From Pseudomonas quebecensis (lineage in GTDB: Bacteria > Pseudomonadota > Gammaproteobacteria > Pseudomonadales > Pseudomonadaceae): DNA of 64,000 nucleotides. Shown piece after piece: positions 51,684 to 59,149 of the stretch. The stretch spans positions 1,054,001 to 1,118,000 of the forward strand of contig NZ_CP112866.1 in the NCBI RefSeq assembly GCF_026410085.1, in the 5' to 3' direction. Numbering within the stretch: the stretch's first letter is position 1; every line of letters begins with the position of its first letter. The position numbers and the translations under genes are program-made. The notes below the pieces were generated by a model, which saw only the letters and a program-made list of their open reading frames with translations, had not been told where the DNA came from and ran no database searches.

Positions 51684-51711
51684 CAAAAAAAAGCCAGCAC
51701 TAGGCTGGCTT
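51684..51711 (-). terminator. Terminator of amrZ
   Basis: On the minus strand AAGCCAGC and GCTGGCTT form the stem, followed by eight T. It lies 18 bp after the amrZ stop. Confidence 0.9.
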
Positions 51712-51728
51712 CGGCTTTCAGTAGCGTA

Positions 51729-52055
51729 TCAGTCGGCTTCTGCGGCCGCCTCGACGTCGTGCGCAATAAGCGAGACGAGCGCATTTTGCTGGCGGTGGGA
51801 GAGCTGACGGAAACGCTGCAGCAGTTCGCGTTCGTGCAGCGACAGCTCCGGGCTGTCCAGGCGCATGCTCAACTCTTCGCCCAGCGCACCTTCCTGAATA
51901 AGGCTCTGTTCCAGGCGCGCGATGATTTCGGAGTTCATGCTGCGGTGATGATTGCGAGCCACCTCGGCAATGCGTTCCCGCATTCCGTCTGGCAGACGTA
52001 CGACGAACTTGTCAGCCGTACGGCTGGAATAAATTGCCTGTTTCAATGGGCGCAT
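51729..52055 (-). CDS. amrZ: AmrZ ribbon-helix-helix regulator
   Basis: A 108-residue protein. After a flexible start ([12 protein letters not shown]) comes the Arc-type RHH domain [20 protein letters not shown] then [19 protein letters not shown], with the beta-strand KFVVRLP that contacts DNA. The C-terminal tetramerisation region [20 protein letters not shown] is also that of P. aeruginosa AmrZ. AmrZ controls motility, exopolysaccharide and c-di-GMP genes. It has its own terminator and no operon partner. Confidence 0.92.
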   Translation of the reverse strand: MRPLKQAIYSSRTADKFVVRLPDGMRERIAEVARNHHRSMNSEIIARLEQSLIQEGALGEELSMRLDSPELSLHERELLQRFRQLSHRQQNALVSLIAHDVEAAAEAD

Positions 52056-52164
52056 ATATTTAACCGGTTAGTTCAGGGGAGCGGTTTTTGGAATTGGCCG
52101 CAAGATGAGTGTTAAGACAAGACTCACGACCAAAGTTCAACCCGAATTGCAAAGAGGCCGCATC

Positions 52165-52296
52165 ATGCCTCAGATTTGCCAGTTCCTTGGCGTCAATTCT
52201 GTGACAAATATTGAACTGCCTGGAGGCTTTATGCCAGCACTGATTTACATTTTTGCGGACTGGTTGGAAAACTTCCCGTCGGGAGGATTTCAGTAA
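52165..52296 (+). CDS. Possible 43-residue small protein
   Basis: ATG with AAAGAGG 9 bp upstream starts MPQICQFLGVNSV and ends LENFPSGGFQ, with a short hydrophobic part FMPALIYIFADWL. I recognise no family and the call rests only on the ribosome site and plausible composition. It is the only candidate in the 52056-52485 stretch, which otherwise appears empty. Confidence 0.3.
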   Translation: MPQICQFLGVNSVTNIELPGGFMPALIYIFADWLENFPSGGFQ

Positions 52297-52485
52297 TCAT
52301 TCCTGAAAAACCAAGCCACAGCTGGGGTTGAGGGCCGCACATCCTAACGCAGAGTGGCCTTTTGCCCTTATGTTTAAGACTAGTGGCAATCTGCCGATTG
52401 ACTAGGTCGAGGCGACGTAAGGTAGGGCGAAGGAGAGGGGGGGGTGGCAGGTGTCGGGCGAATATCCATGATTCAGACGCGAGAG

Positions 52486-52665
52486 TCAGCGCAACACTGG
52501 GTCGAACTTGATACGGCGCCCTACGATCAGGGTCAGCAACCACAGGCAGGCGCAGACGCTGCTGGCAATGAATGCCGTGGTCTGCTCGTCTTGGGCATGC
52601 GTTCCCAAGCCATATATGCAGGTTGCAGTGGTCAGGCAAAGGAAAAACCAGGCGGATTTACTCAT
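52486..52665 (-). CDS. 59-residue membrane peptide, second gene of a sigma-54 operon
   Basis: ATG at 52665 with AAGGA upstream; the protein reads MSKSAWFFLCLTTATCIYGL and on to GRRIKFDPVLR. Two hydrophobic segments (about 5-20 and 31-49) are joined by a short polar loop THAQDEQTT; the tail is basic, so both ends should be cytoplasmic. It starts 11 bp after the stop of the 75-residue gene, so the two form an operon. No family is recognised. Confidence 0.6.
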   Translation of the reverse strand: MSKSAWFFLCLTTATCIYGLGTHAQDEQTTAFIASSVCACLWLLTLIVGRRIKFDPVLR

Positions 52666-52676
52666 CGATCGTGTCC

Positions 52677-52904
52677 TTAGAAAACCCAGTGTTCGGATGC
52701 GGGGGCGCCCTGGGTATCTTGTGCAAGGCGTACCGGGGATTGCGCGCCAGGCGTCATTACCGCCAGTTGCGGGCGTTGTTGCAGATGGTGCGGAATCGCC
52801 TGGCTGATCTGGGCCGGATCCGGCGCCTGTGACGACTGGAAGTGAAACATCACCAGCGCAGCCAAGGCGATTGTATTGAGGGCTAACAGAAGGGCACTGT
52901 TCAT
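52677..52904 (-). CDS. 75-residue single-pass membrane protein, first gene of a sigma-54 operon
   Basis: ATG at 52904 with CGGAG upstream. The N-terminal helix ALLLALNTIALAALVMFHF (about residues 4-22) is followed by a Gln/Pro-rich region likely in the periplasm (SSQAPDPAQISQAIPHHLQQ) ending SEHWVF. The helix could be an uncleaved anchor. I recognise no family. A sigma-54 promoter lies 56 bp upstream. Confidence 0.6.
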   Translation of the reverse strand: MNSALLLALNTIALAALVMFHFQSSQAPDPAQISQAIPHHLQQRPQLAVMTPGAQSPVRLAQDTQGAPASEHWVF

Positions 52905-52959
52905 GGTGATGTACTCCGCTTACCGCCGTGGCTGAATAGGGTGTTTGCGAGAGGGATAG

Positions 52960-52976
52960 TGCAGGTCTCGTGCCAA
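52960..52976 (-). promoter_or_regulatory. Sigma-54 (-24/-12) promoter of the small-protein operon
   Basis: On the minus strand TTGGCACGAGACCTGCA has the invariant GG and GC exactly 10 bp apart and matches TGGCACG-N4-TTGCA at all but one position (C for the first T of TTGC). The start point would lie about 45 nt before the ATG at 52904. Confidence 0.7.
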
Positions 52977-53028
52977 ACTATTTTATTAATGAAATCAACG
53001 GTTTGGTTGAGTATTGAAGGCTTTGGAG

Positions 53029-53073
53029 GTTGCAATTTGCAACATGGTCACTGAGGGGGAGTGCATTTTGCAC
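53029..53073 (-). promoter_or_regulatory. Paired dyads, candidate enhancer sites of the sigma-54 promoter
   Basis: GTTGCAATTTGCAAC (53029-53043) and GTGCATTTTGCAC (53061-53073) share the core TGCA-N3-TGCA, with N3 all A/T. Their centres are 31 bp apart, about three helical turns. They lie about 60 and 90 bp upstream of the -24 element, the usual place for an enhancer-binding activator. A partial third copy is at 53162-53173. Confidence 0.55.
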
Positions 53074-53230
53074 GATGACGGCTATCTCCCGTGTTTGCTG
53101 GACGAAACTGCACATTCCGGCCTCGGGATCGCCCTACACTCAAAAAGCTGACGGACGACATGACAAAATGCACCTCGGCCGTTAACATGCACGCCGTCCA
53201 TCGCCTTACCCGGCTTGGTGGCTGTCATTA

Positions 53231-53307
53231 GTCCCAGTAGCTCAATTGGATAGAGCATCCCCCTCCTAAGGGGAAGGTTGGCCGTTCGAACCGGCCCTGG
53301 GACACCA
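53231..53307 (+). tRNA. tRNA-Arg (CCT anticodon)
   Basis: 77 nt. Acceptor GTCCCAG pairs with CTGGGAC, CCA is encoded, and the anticodon loop CTCCTAA within CCCCCTCCTAAGGGG gives CCT for AGG codons. The T-arm GGCCGTTCGAACCGGCC fits. tRNA-Arg(CCT) is a well-known integration site for genomic islands; the accessory DNA starts right after it. Confidence 0.96.
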
Positions 53308-53387
53308 TATAATTCAATGATTTAGCACTCCCACAACACTTCTGTTTTTGATCCGTGGGTGCATGGCGGGTGCAACGATCCGATTAG

Positions 53388-53418
53388 AGCCTCGCGCAAC
53401 TCCTTGCGCGGGGCTTTT
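53388..53418 (+). terminator. Terminator between tRNA-Arg and the first island gene
   Basis: AGCCTCGCGCAA pairs with TTGCGCGGGGCT (one wobble) around a 4-nt loop and is followed by TTT. It likely ends the tRNA transcript. Confidence 0.8.
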
Positions 53419-53453
53419 ACGTTTGTGGTTCACGCATATATGCAGGAGGCAAA

Positions 53454-54752
53454 ATGCACCCGTTGTTAGAAGAATTAAGTAGTGAGCTTGAGTTGCTAGC
53501 GCAGGAGATTGCCGATCAATTTCCAAGTGACGAGCCCCTTTCAACATTCCAGTCGAACTGGTCCTTTCCTGGTCTCACTGGCACTGAGCTAATGAGTAAG
53601 GCGCACCGGCTCGAACGCCTTATCACTGATAGGGGGGGCGATTTTCTTGGATCTTATGAAGAGGACCTTGCGAGCTACCCTAAACGCCTGCAGTACCTCA
53701 GGAAAGCAACTGTCCCGAATATGTGGGACAACGCTTCTCAGGCGGTGCCTGCCTATGTTTTGACGTTAGAAGGCTTGGAGCAGGCTCTTGAGCCGATCCT
53801 TCTGAGCGAGCACGACCTATCGAAGAGTATTCAGCAGTCGCTTAAGAAGGTTCGAGCTATCGAGGCGCGTGTTGGCGATTTAGCTGAGAGGTCGTTGGAC
53901 TTAGATCAGCAGGTAGCGCGTATCGAAAACGCCAATAGTGCAGCCGAGGAATTACCTGCCGATCTTCAGTTGCTGAAGGAGGCTAGGCAGCGGGTCGACA
54001 TCGTTGTTAAAGGCGCCGATTCCGACAAGGCAGCTATCGAAGCTGCCAAAAAACGGATTGAAGAGTTAGAGGTCACAATATCAAAAGCCGCTGAAGATGC
54101 CCGGAATGTCACTGAGCTTTGTGAGCAGGCTTATGCTTCTGCCACAAGTACGGGGCTTGCGGCTGCGTTCACTGAGCGATCCCGCGCATTAGATTTTTCA
54201 ATGTGGGGCTGGGTGTTTGGGCTAGTTGTCGCTCTGGGGGCTGGGAGCTTTTTCGGGTCAATTCAAGTGGAGCGGCTTGGACGAATGATCGGTGACTCGT
54301 CAGCGAGTGGCTTTTCGATCACCGTTAACCTGGTGCTAGCGGTGCTTTCTGTGGGTGCGCCGGTATGGTTTGCATGGCTGTCAACGAAGCAAATTGGACA
54401 GCGCTTCCGGCTTTCTGAAGATTATGCATTCAAAGCATCCATTTCTCGTGCTTATGAAGGTTATCGTCGGGAAGCTGCGAAGATTGATCCAGATCTGGAA
54501 AAGCAGCTCCTGAAGTCTGCGCTGTCTAGGTTTGATGAGCAGCCACTCAGGCTTGTAGAAACCGACAGTTTCGGTAGCCCATGGCATGAGTTTCTGTCGT
54601 CTGGAATCATCAAGGACGCTGCCAAAAGCGTTCCTGGCTTTATGCAAAAAGTCACAGACTTGGCGGCGTCCTCCCTTGAGCGAAAAGGAAAGATCGAGCC
54701 CCCTAAAGTTGCGTCGAACGACCCATCTCCAGTAGAGGAAGCCAAGGCCTAG
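53454..54752 (+). CDS. Unknown coiled-coil protein with two membrane helices
   Basis: A 432-residue protein with a strong GCAGGAGG ribosome site. Residues 1-130 are helical and soluble. Residues about 130-240 form a long coiled coil (ERSLDLDQQVARIENA, AAIEAAKKRIEELEV). Two hydrophobic segments follow near 250-270 (WGWVFGLVVALGAGSFFG) and 288-310 (ITVNLVLAVLSVGAPVWFAW). The end has the motif SEDYAFKASISRAYEGYR, seen in other unknown bacterial membrane proteins. No catalytic motif is visible. It is less G+C-rich than core genes and is a lone gene at the edge of a tRNA-linked element. A role in defence or stress is possible but unproven. Confidence 0.7.
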   Translation: MHPLLEELSSELELLAQEIADQFPSDEPLSTFQSNWSFPGLTGTELMSKAHRLERLITDRGGDFLGSYEEDLASYPKRLQYLRKATVPNMWDNASQAVPAYVLTLEGLEQALEPILLSEHDLSKSIQQSLKKVRAIEARVGDLAERSLDLDQQVARIENANSAAEELPADLQLLKEARQRVDIVVKGADSDKAAIEAAKKRIEELEVTISKAAEDARNVTELCEQAYASATSTGLAAAFTERSRALDFSMWGWVFGLVVALGAGSFFGSIQVERLGRMIGDSSASGFSITVNLVLAVLSVGAPVWFAWLSTKQIGQRFRLSEDYAFKASISRAYEGYRREAAKIDPDLEKQLLKSALSRFDEQPLRLVETDSFGSPWHEFLSSGIIKDAAKSVPGFMQKVTDLAASSLERKGKIEPPKVASNDPSPVEEAKA

Positions 54753-55020
54753 TTTTGATCGCGGATTCTTAAAACTGTCGTTGTCGAGTAGCCGGCGTGT
54801 CGTGCGGTTGCTCGAATTCCCAACCCGGCGTTAAGCAACTCTCTAACACGCCCATGTAGGTCTACGTCGATGGTCTACCTTGGTATTTTCCGGCAGCCAT
54901 GGCCTTTTCAATGCCTTGGGCCTGACGCTGCCGGCGTTGCTCGTAATCCTTGCGGGCAATCGCTGCCATCATCTCCACCAGCATTAAGTTGATCGCCCCC
55001 AGTATTCTGCCGGTGTAACA
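54749..55020 (-). pseudogene. Serine recombinase (resolvase/invertase) remnant with frameshift
   Basis: On the minus strand GRILGAINLMLVEMMAAIA and ARKDYEQRRQRQAQGI continue to AGKYQGRPS, where the frame hits a stop. Two bases further the second frame continues DVDLHGRVRELLNAGLGIRA with TARHAGYSTTTVLRI to the TAG at 54749. This is the C-terminal linker and HTH of a resolvase-type recombinase, broken by a frameshift and lacking the N-terminal catalytic domain. Its stop overlaps the stop of the preceding forward gene. Confidence 0.75.
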
Positions 55021-55134
55021 TCTGAGGTGCTGTAACACCCACTTCTACATCACGGCAGAGAACGTGTAACAAATAAAAATCCTTTATATTCAATTGTTTA
55101 TGTTTTTTGTAACGTATGTAACACCAGTAACACG
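55012..55134 (-). repeat. GTGTTAC-type repeat cluster, left side
   Basis: Copies read on the minus strand: GGTGTTACA (55031-55039), GGTGTTACA (55117-55125) and CGTGTTACT (55126-55134), plus weaker TGTTACACG and TGTTACACC forms at 55064 and 55012. An oppositely oriented cluster lies at 55781-55904. Confidence 0.55.
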
Positions 55135-55481
55135 ACTTGTAAGTCCCGTCCCCTTGCCCCTCTTATAGAGGTTCCTACAGCGAGAGTGACCTCCCTCCTG
55201 GTTGCAGCATTGAATACCTGACAGTGTTAGCCGGATCCTATTAGGCACCGATGTTGCTATCGGCCTGTACGACGCTTTGTCGCTAAGCGTTTGGGCATGT
55301 GCGATGTCCTGCCCTCAGGAATTGGGCAGGCGTGATGCGCTGAGTCCATGTCACACGTGGTCCGTAGTGCGACGTTCCAAATGGTGCACCGAAAAGTCGC
55401 CGGGGACCCTGACGACATCCTAGCGACACGGGGCATGAAACCCGCGGGATCGTGGTAGCGGCAACCACACCAGCTTACTGA

Positions 55482-55499
55482 AATTTCAATGTTGAAATT
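55482..55499. promoter_or_regulatory. Perfect 18-bp palindrome
   Basis: AATTTCAATGTTGAAATT has perfect 8-bp arms around TG. It resembles a repressor operator but has no gene close by, so its partner is unknown. Confidence 0.4.
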
Positions 55500-55580
55500 G
55501 AAAGGATCTTGAAGAAAAAAGGGCATCGTTACCGTGTTGGTAACGGTGCTCGCAGATGGCTGAAAGAGTAGGGCATATGC

Positions 55581-55613
55581 ACAGGTGAACAGGAGTTCAT
55601 CAGGTTCACCTGT
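55581..55613. repeat. Inverted repeat with 10-bp arms
   Basis: ACAGGTGAAC and GTTCACCTGT are separated by 13 bp. No T-run follows, so it is more likely a protein-binding dyad than a terminator. Confidence 0.4.
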
Positions 55614-55780
55614 TCACTAAGCTGGGTGCCCTTCCGCTAACATGATCCGGCGGGTTCTTTGCCCCGTACCTAGAAGAATTCTTCAGGGTCCCCACCATCG
55701 AACCCAAGCCAAGAGCATGATCCACCTCGCTTCGCTGAAGGAGCAATACCACAGGGGCTAGGGGGCTGCCCTAATAAAAC

Positions 55781-55904
55781 CGTGTTACCGGTGTTACGCG
55801 TGTTACATAAGCATATAACTATATGATTTTAATAGGTTTATATGGCGTTACACAGCTGGGTCTGGTTTGCCGATATACGTGTTACATGGCGAAGAGGTGT
55901 TACA
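55781..55904 (+). repeat. GTGTTAC-type repeat cluster, right side
   Basis: GTGTTAC occurs at 55782, 55791, 55800, 55879 and 55897, all on the + strand, each preceded by C or G. A related GCGTTACAC is at 55855. The three first copies are spaced 9 bp apart. The stretch between is very A+T-rich (CATATAACTATATGATTTTA). Confidence 0.6.
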
Positions 55905-56049
55905 TCAATTAATGCCTTGGCAGGAGCTGTTTGTGATGATTGCGGCGGGTGCCATCTCGACCGAGGGGCTTCGTTTAGAGGGGCAGCTACCGGCCAATAG
56001 CAGACAGATCGTTCTACAGCCTCGGCGCTTTGTATCAGCCAGCAGAGCA

Positions 56050-56844
56050 CTAGCGCAGAGAGGAAAAATACTGAGTAGGCGGTTTACCCAGTGCTTTCTT
56101 GAACATAGTGATGAATGCATTAACAGAGTCATATCCCAGGATGCCCGCCACACGTTGCACGGATACCCCCTCCGCCAAATGACTCAGTGCGATCATCAAA
56201 TGCAATTGTTGACGCCAGCGTCCGAAGCTCAGCCCGGTCGTGCTTTCTACAAGCCTGGCCAGCGTTCGTTCACTGGTTGCAAGCCGAGTGGCCCACTCGC
56301 GCAACGTGGTTCGGTCGCCTGGATCTGAGAAGAGCGTATCCGCGAGTTGTTTGATCTTGGGGTGGTCTGATATCGGCAAATGCAGCTCTTTCAGCGGGGC
56401 ATCGGAAAGCTGCTCAAGCAGCACTGCAACCAGCCGAGCTGTCTTGCCCTCGGAATGGTAAGCAGGTTCCTGTTCAGCGAGATGCAGGACCATCTCCCGA
56501 ACAAGGGGCGTAATGGCAACCGTGCAGCATTCTTCAGGCATGGCTGCCGCACCGGGCTCAACGAACAGAAAGCAGGTCCGGGCGTTTTCGGTCACTCGGC
56601 AACTGTGCGGCGTGCCGCCCGGGATCCATACGGCGTGCTGGGGAGGGACAAGCCAGAGTGCATTTTGCACCTCACAGCTCACTGCGCCATGCAAAGACAG
56701 GATGAGCTGGCCTTTGCGATGATCATGCGGACGGGCACCCGAATCATTGAGGTCAGGCGCAACCTTGAGGGCAATCGCTGCCTGGGCGAAAAGGTCTGAA
56801 TCGAAATCTTCCGGCGAGGAAACGACATTTTTTGAGCTTGGCAT
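56050..56844 (-). CDS. AraC-family regulator, NimR-like
   Basis: A 264-residue protein with an N-terminal cupin-type sensor domain (HDHRKGQLILSLHGAVSC, WIPGGTPHSCRV) and a C-terminal AraC double HTH (TLREWATRLATSERTLARLV, GVSVQRVAGILGYDSVNAF). The architecture and its divergent NimT-like exporter neighbour match E. coli NimR (YeaM), a repressor of the nimT gene. No clear ribosome site precedes the ATG; a palindrome lies 4 bp upstream of it. Confidence 0.85.
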   Translation of the reverse strand: MPSSKNVVSSPEDFDSDLFAQAAIALKVAPDLNDSGARPHDHRKGQLILSLHGAVSCEVQNALWLVPPQHAVWIPGGTPHSCRVTENARTCFLFVEPGAAAMPEECCTVAITPLVREMVLHLAEQEPAYHSEGKTARLVAVLLEQLSDAPLKELHLPISDHPKIKQLADTLFSDPGDRTTLREWATRLATSERTLARLVESTTGLSFGRWRQQLHLMIALSHLAEGVSVQRVAGILGYDSVNAFITMFKKALGKPPTQYFSSLR

Positions 56845-56848
56845 AATT

Positions 56849-56873
56849 TAGATATCAGGTGTCTTGATATCTA
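56849..56873. promoter_or_regulatory. Operator candidate between the NimR-like and NimT-like genes
   Basis: TAGATATCA and TGATATCTA form a perfect 9-bp inverted repeat with a 7-bp spacer (GGTGTCT). It lies 4 bp upstream of the regulator's ATG and 59 bp before the exporter's, so it probably controls both. Confidence 0.6.
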
Positions 56874-56932
56874 TATTAGCCGGTTCTGAAGTTCTCTACA
56901 GTTGTCTTCTTTTAAGAGGACAGATAAAGAAT

Positions 56933-58180
56933 ATGTCAGATACAAAAAACAAGTGGCATGCCATCGCGCTCGTCGCAGGCATTCTGCTTATCGCCGTGAA
57001 CCTGCGCGTTCCCTTTACCAGCATCGCGCCCGTTTTGCCGCTGATCCAGATTGATTTTGGCTTGAGCGCCTCAGCTCTAGGCCTGCTTACTTCACTGCCA
57101 TTACTTGCCTTTGCAGCCTTCTCCCCGCTCAGCGCATCGGTCGCCCGCAGGTTCGGCATCGAGCGCACGCTTTTCGGTGCACTGTTGGTCATTTCAGCGG
57201 GCATCCTGCTCCGCTCCGCAGGCAGCGCATGGGTGTTGTACGCCGGTACGATATTGATAGGCACTGGGATCGCCCTGGGCAACGTGCTGCTGCCCGGCCT
57301 GATCAAACGCGACTTCTCGACAAAAATGGCGTCCATGACCGGCGCTTATTCCATCACCATGGGTGCAGCGGGCGCTGTCGGTTCAGCCGTAATAGTTCCG
57401 CTGACCCAATCATGGGGATGGCCGATTGCCCTGAGTTTGTTGGTCGCAGCCCCGTTGTTGGCGCTGGTGGTGTGGCTGCCGCAGTTGAAAAAACACGAAC
57501 ACGTAAATCTGTCAGGTCCGAAACAAGCGCCAACCGTGGCCGTCTGGCGTTCGCCGCTGGCATGGCAGGTCACACTGTTCATGGGGCTGAACGCGATGCC
57601 TTTTTATGTCGCCGTCGGCTGGCTGCCGACCATTCTGATGGACCATGGCATATCCCCGGAGCAAGCAGGCACGGTACACGGCACGCTTCAACTGACGACG
57701 GCCATTCCCGGCTTGATTCTGGCGGCCACGCTTCGTCGTCTCAAAGACCAGAAACTGGCAGCCGCTACCGTCAGCCTGTTAACCGCCTCATCCCTGATCG
57801 GGCTCATTTACGCGCCAGACTACGCCATGTTGTGGGCCGCGGTCCTGGGCTTCGGCTCTGGTGCCAGCATGATGCTCGGCCTGACCTTCATCGGCTTGCG
57901 CACAAAAAATGCCGGTGACACGGCGGCACTTTCAGGAATGGCGCAGTGCGTCGGCTACCTGATGGCAGCCGCAGGCCCCTTGCTGCTGGGCCAACTGCAC
58001 GACTGGACTGGTGGCTGGACAGGACCGCTGCTGATCACAGCCGCAATCTCCGTAGCCGGAGCATTCACCGGCATGCTGGCCGGGCGCAACGTTCAACTTG
58101 AATCTGCTGAATCATCGTCGCGAACAAGCCCAGCAATCCAGTCAGCGAATGCGCTCACAGCTGGCGATAAAAAGCGCTGA
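56933..58180 (+). CDS. CynX/NimT-family MFS exporter
   Basis: A 415-residue protein from the ATG at 56933 (MSDTKNKWH) with AGAGGACAG upstream. About twelve helices; early NLRVPFTSIAPVLPLIQID, LLPGLIKRDF after helix 4, WGWPIALSLL and GLRTKNAGDTAALSGMAQ are typical of the CynX/NimT branch. E. coli NimT exports 2-nitroimidazole; the substrate here is not known. The last 88 bp overlap the end of the convergent LysR gene. Confidence 0.88.
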   Translation: MSDTKNKWHAIALVAGILLIAVNLRVPFTSIAPVLPLIQIDFGLSASALGLLTSLPLLAFAAFSPLSASVARRFGIERTLFGALLVISAGILLRSAGSAWVLYAGTILIGTGIALGNVLLPGLIKRDFSTKMASMTGAYSITMGAAGAVGSAVIVPLTQSWGWPIALSLLVAAPLLALVVWLPQLKKHEHVNLSGPKQAPTVAVWRSPLAWQVTLFMGLNAMPFYVAVGWLPTILMDHGISPEQAGTVHGTLQLTTAIPGLILAATLRRLKDQKLAAATVSLLTASSLIGLIYAPDYAMLWAAVLGFGSGASMMLGLTFIGLRTKNAGDTAALSGMAQCVGYLMAAAGPLLLGQLHDWTGGWTGPLLITAAISVAGAFTGMLAGRNVQLESAESSSRTSPAIQSANALTAGDKKR

Positions 58181-59004
58181 TGCGGGTATAGCAGGTGAAC
58201 AGGAACCGATGCGGGCTGCCAGTCAGCAAGCACTTCGACCAGTCGCCCTTCTCGCAGATGCTCGCTGACCACGTTCTCAGCGAGCTGCACCAGCCCGAAG
58301 CCTTCAAGGCACATTTTGATGTAAAGCCCAGTCTCGTTGACGGCCGCTGTGCCGTTCACCGGGACTGAGATTTTTTCGGTACCACGGGCAAAGCGCATTT
58401 CACCTGCTTGCCTTGCGCGGCCCGAGAAGTAATGGATGGCCCGGTGGTGAGACAAATCTTGCGGATTTTGCGGAGTGCCGTTCTCTTCGAGATAGGCGGC
58501 AGACGCACAGGTTACCCAGCGAAACCGACCGAGTGGGCGCGCAACGAGCGTTGAGTCATCGAGCTCGCCTGTACGAATAACGCAATCGACACCCTCTTGA
58601 ACCAGATCAACCTGCCGATCGTTGACGCCTATCATCAGGTAGATATCCGGGTAGCGCCTGTAGAAGTCTTGCAGGTTTGGCATGACGATGAAGTGTGCAA
58701 TGCCACCCGGCATATCGACACGCAAACGCCCCTGTGGCCGTTTTACGGAATCCGTCAGGCTGGTCTCTGTGTGTTCGATCAGCTCCAATATTTCCCGGCA
58801 TTGCGCCAGATATTGTGCGCCCTCAGAGGTCAGGCTGACCCGACGCGTTGTTCTGTTCAGCAGGCGTACCTGCAAGTACTTCTCAAGATTTTTAACGCTG
58901 CTGGTAACTGTGGAGGCCGGCAGAGAGAGCGTCTGCGCCGCCTGGATAAAGCTTCCTGCTTCAGCCACACGTACGAAAACCTGCATCGCTTGAATACGGT
59001 CCAT
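58093..59004 (-). CDS. LysR-type regulator of the amidohydrolase cluster
   Basis: A 303-residue protein from the ATG at 59004 (MDRIQAMQVFVRVAEAGSF). The HTH is followed by NRTTRRVSLTSEGAQYLAQC and a CrgA/DsdC-like substrate domain (FIVMPNLQDFYRRYPDIYL). It diverges from the amidohydrolase at 59150 with a 145-bp gap, so it likely controls that operon. Its C-terminal 29 codons lie inside the end of the exporter gene on the other strand. Confidence 0.9.
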   Translation of the reverse strand: MDRIQAMQVFVRVAEAGSFIQAAQTLSLPASTVTSSVKNLEKYLQVRLLNRTTRRVSLTSEGAQYLAQCREILELIEHTETSLTDSVKRPQGRLRVDMPGGIAHFIVMPNLQDFYRRYPDIYLMIGVNDRQVDLVQEGVDCVIRTGELDDSTLVARPLGRFRWVTCASAAYLEENGTPQNPQDLSHHRAIHYFSGRARQAGEMRFARGTEKISVPVNGTAAVNETGLYIKMCLEGFGLVQLAENVVSEHLREGRLVEVLADWQPASVPVHLLYPHQRFLSPAVSAFADWIAGLVRDDDSADSS

Positions 59005-59149
59005 GACTGTTAGCAGCCTCAAAGCAGTGATCGGGTAAAGTCGTTATTATTCGTAGATATTGAATAATAAAAACAGTTTAACCATCTTTTTCCCGCAGTA
59101 TCGCATTGCGTACATTGCTTCCAACGAAATTTGAAGAGGTGTACAGAAA

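Larger units (their letters stand above)
55135..55780. other. Gene-free core between the two repeat clusters
   Basis: No coding region is supported here; the few frames have poor composition and no ribosome sites. It contains two dyads listed separately. It may be regulatory or origin-like DNA of an integrated element, or simply decayed sequence. Confidence 0.45.

Noticed and set aside
55257..55526. 89-codon minus-strand frame in the gene-free island stretch
   Set aside because: It has no ribosome site, irregular composition and crosses the 18-bp palindrome.
55867..56328. 153-codon + strand frame starting in the GTGTTAC cluster
   Set aside because: It is mostly antisense to the AraC-family gene, and its start lies within repeats.
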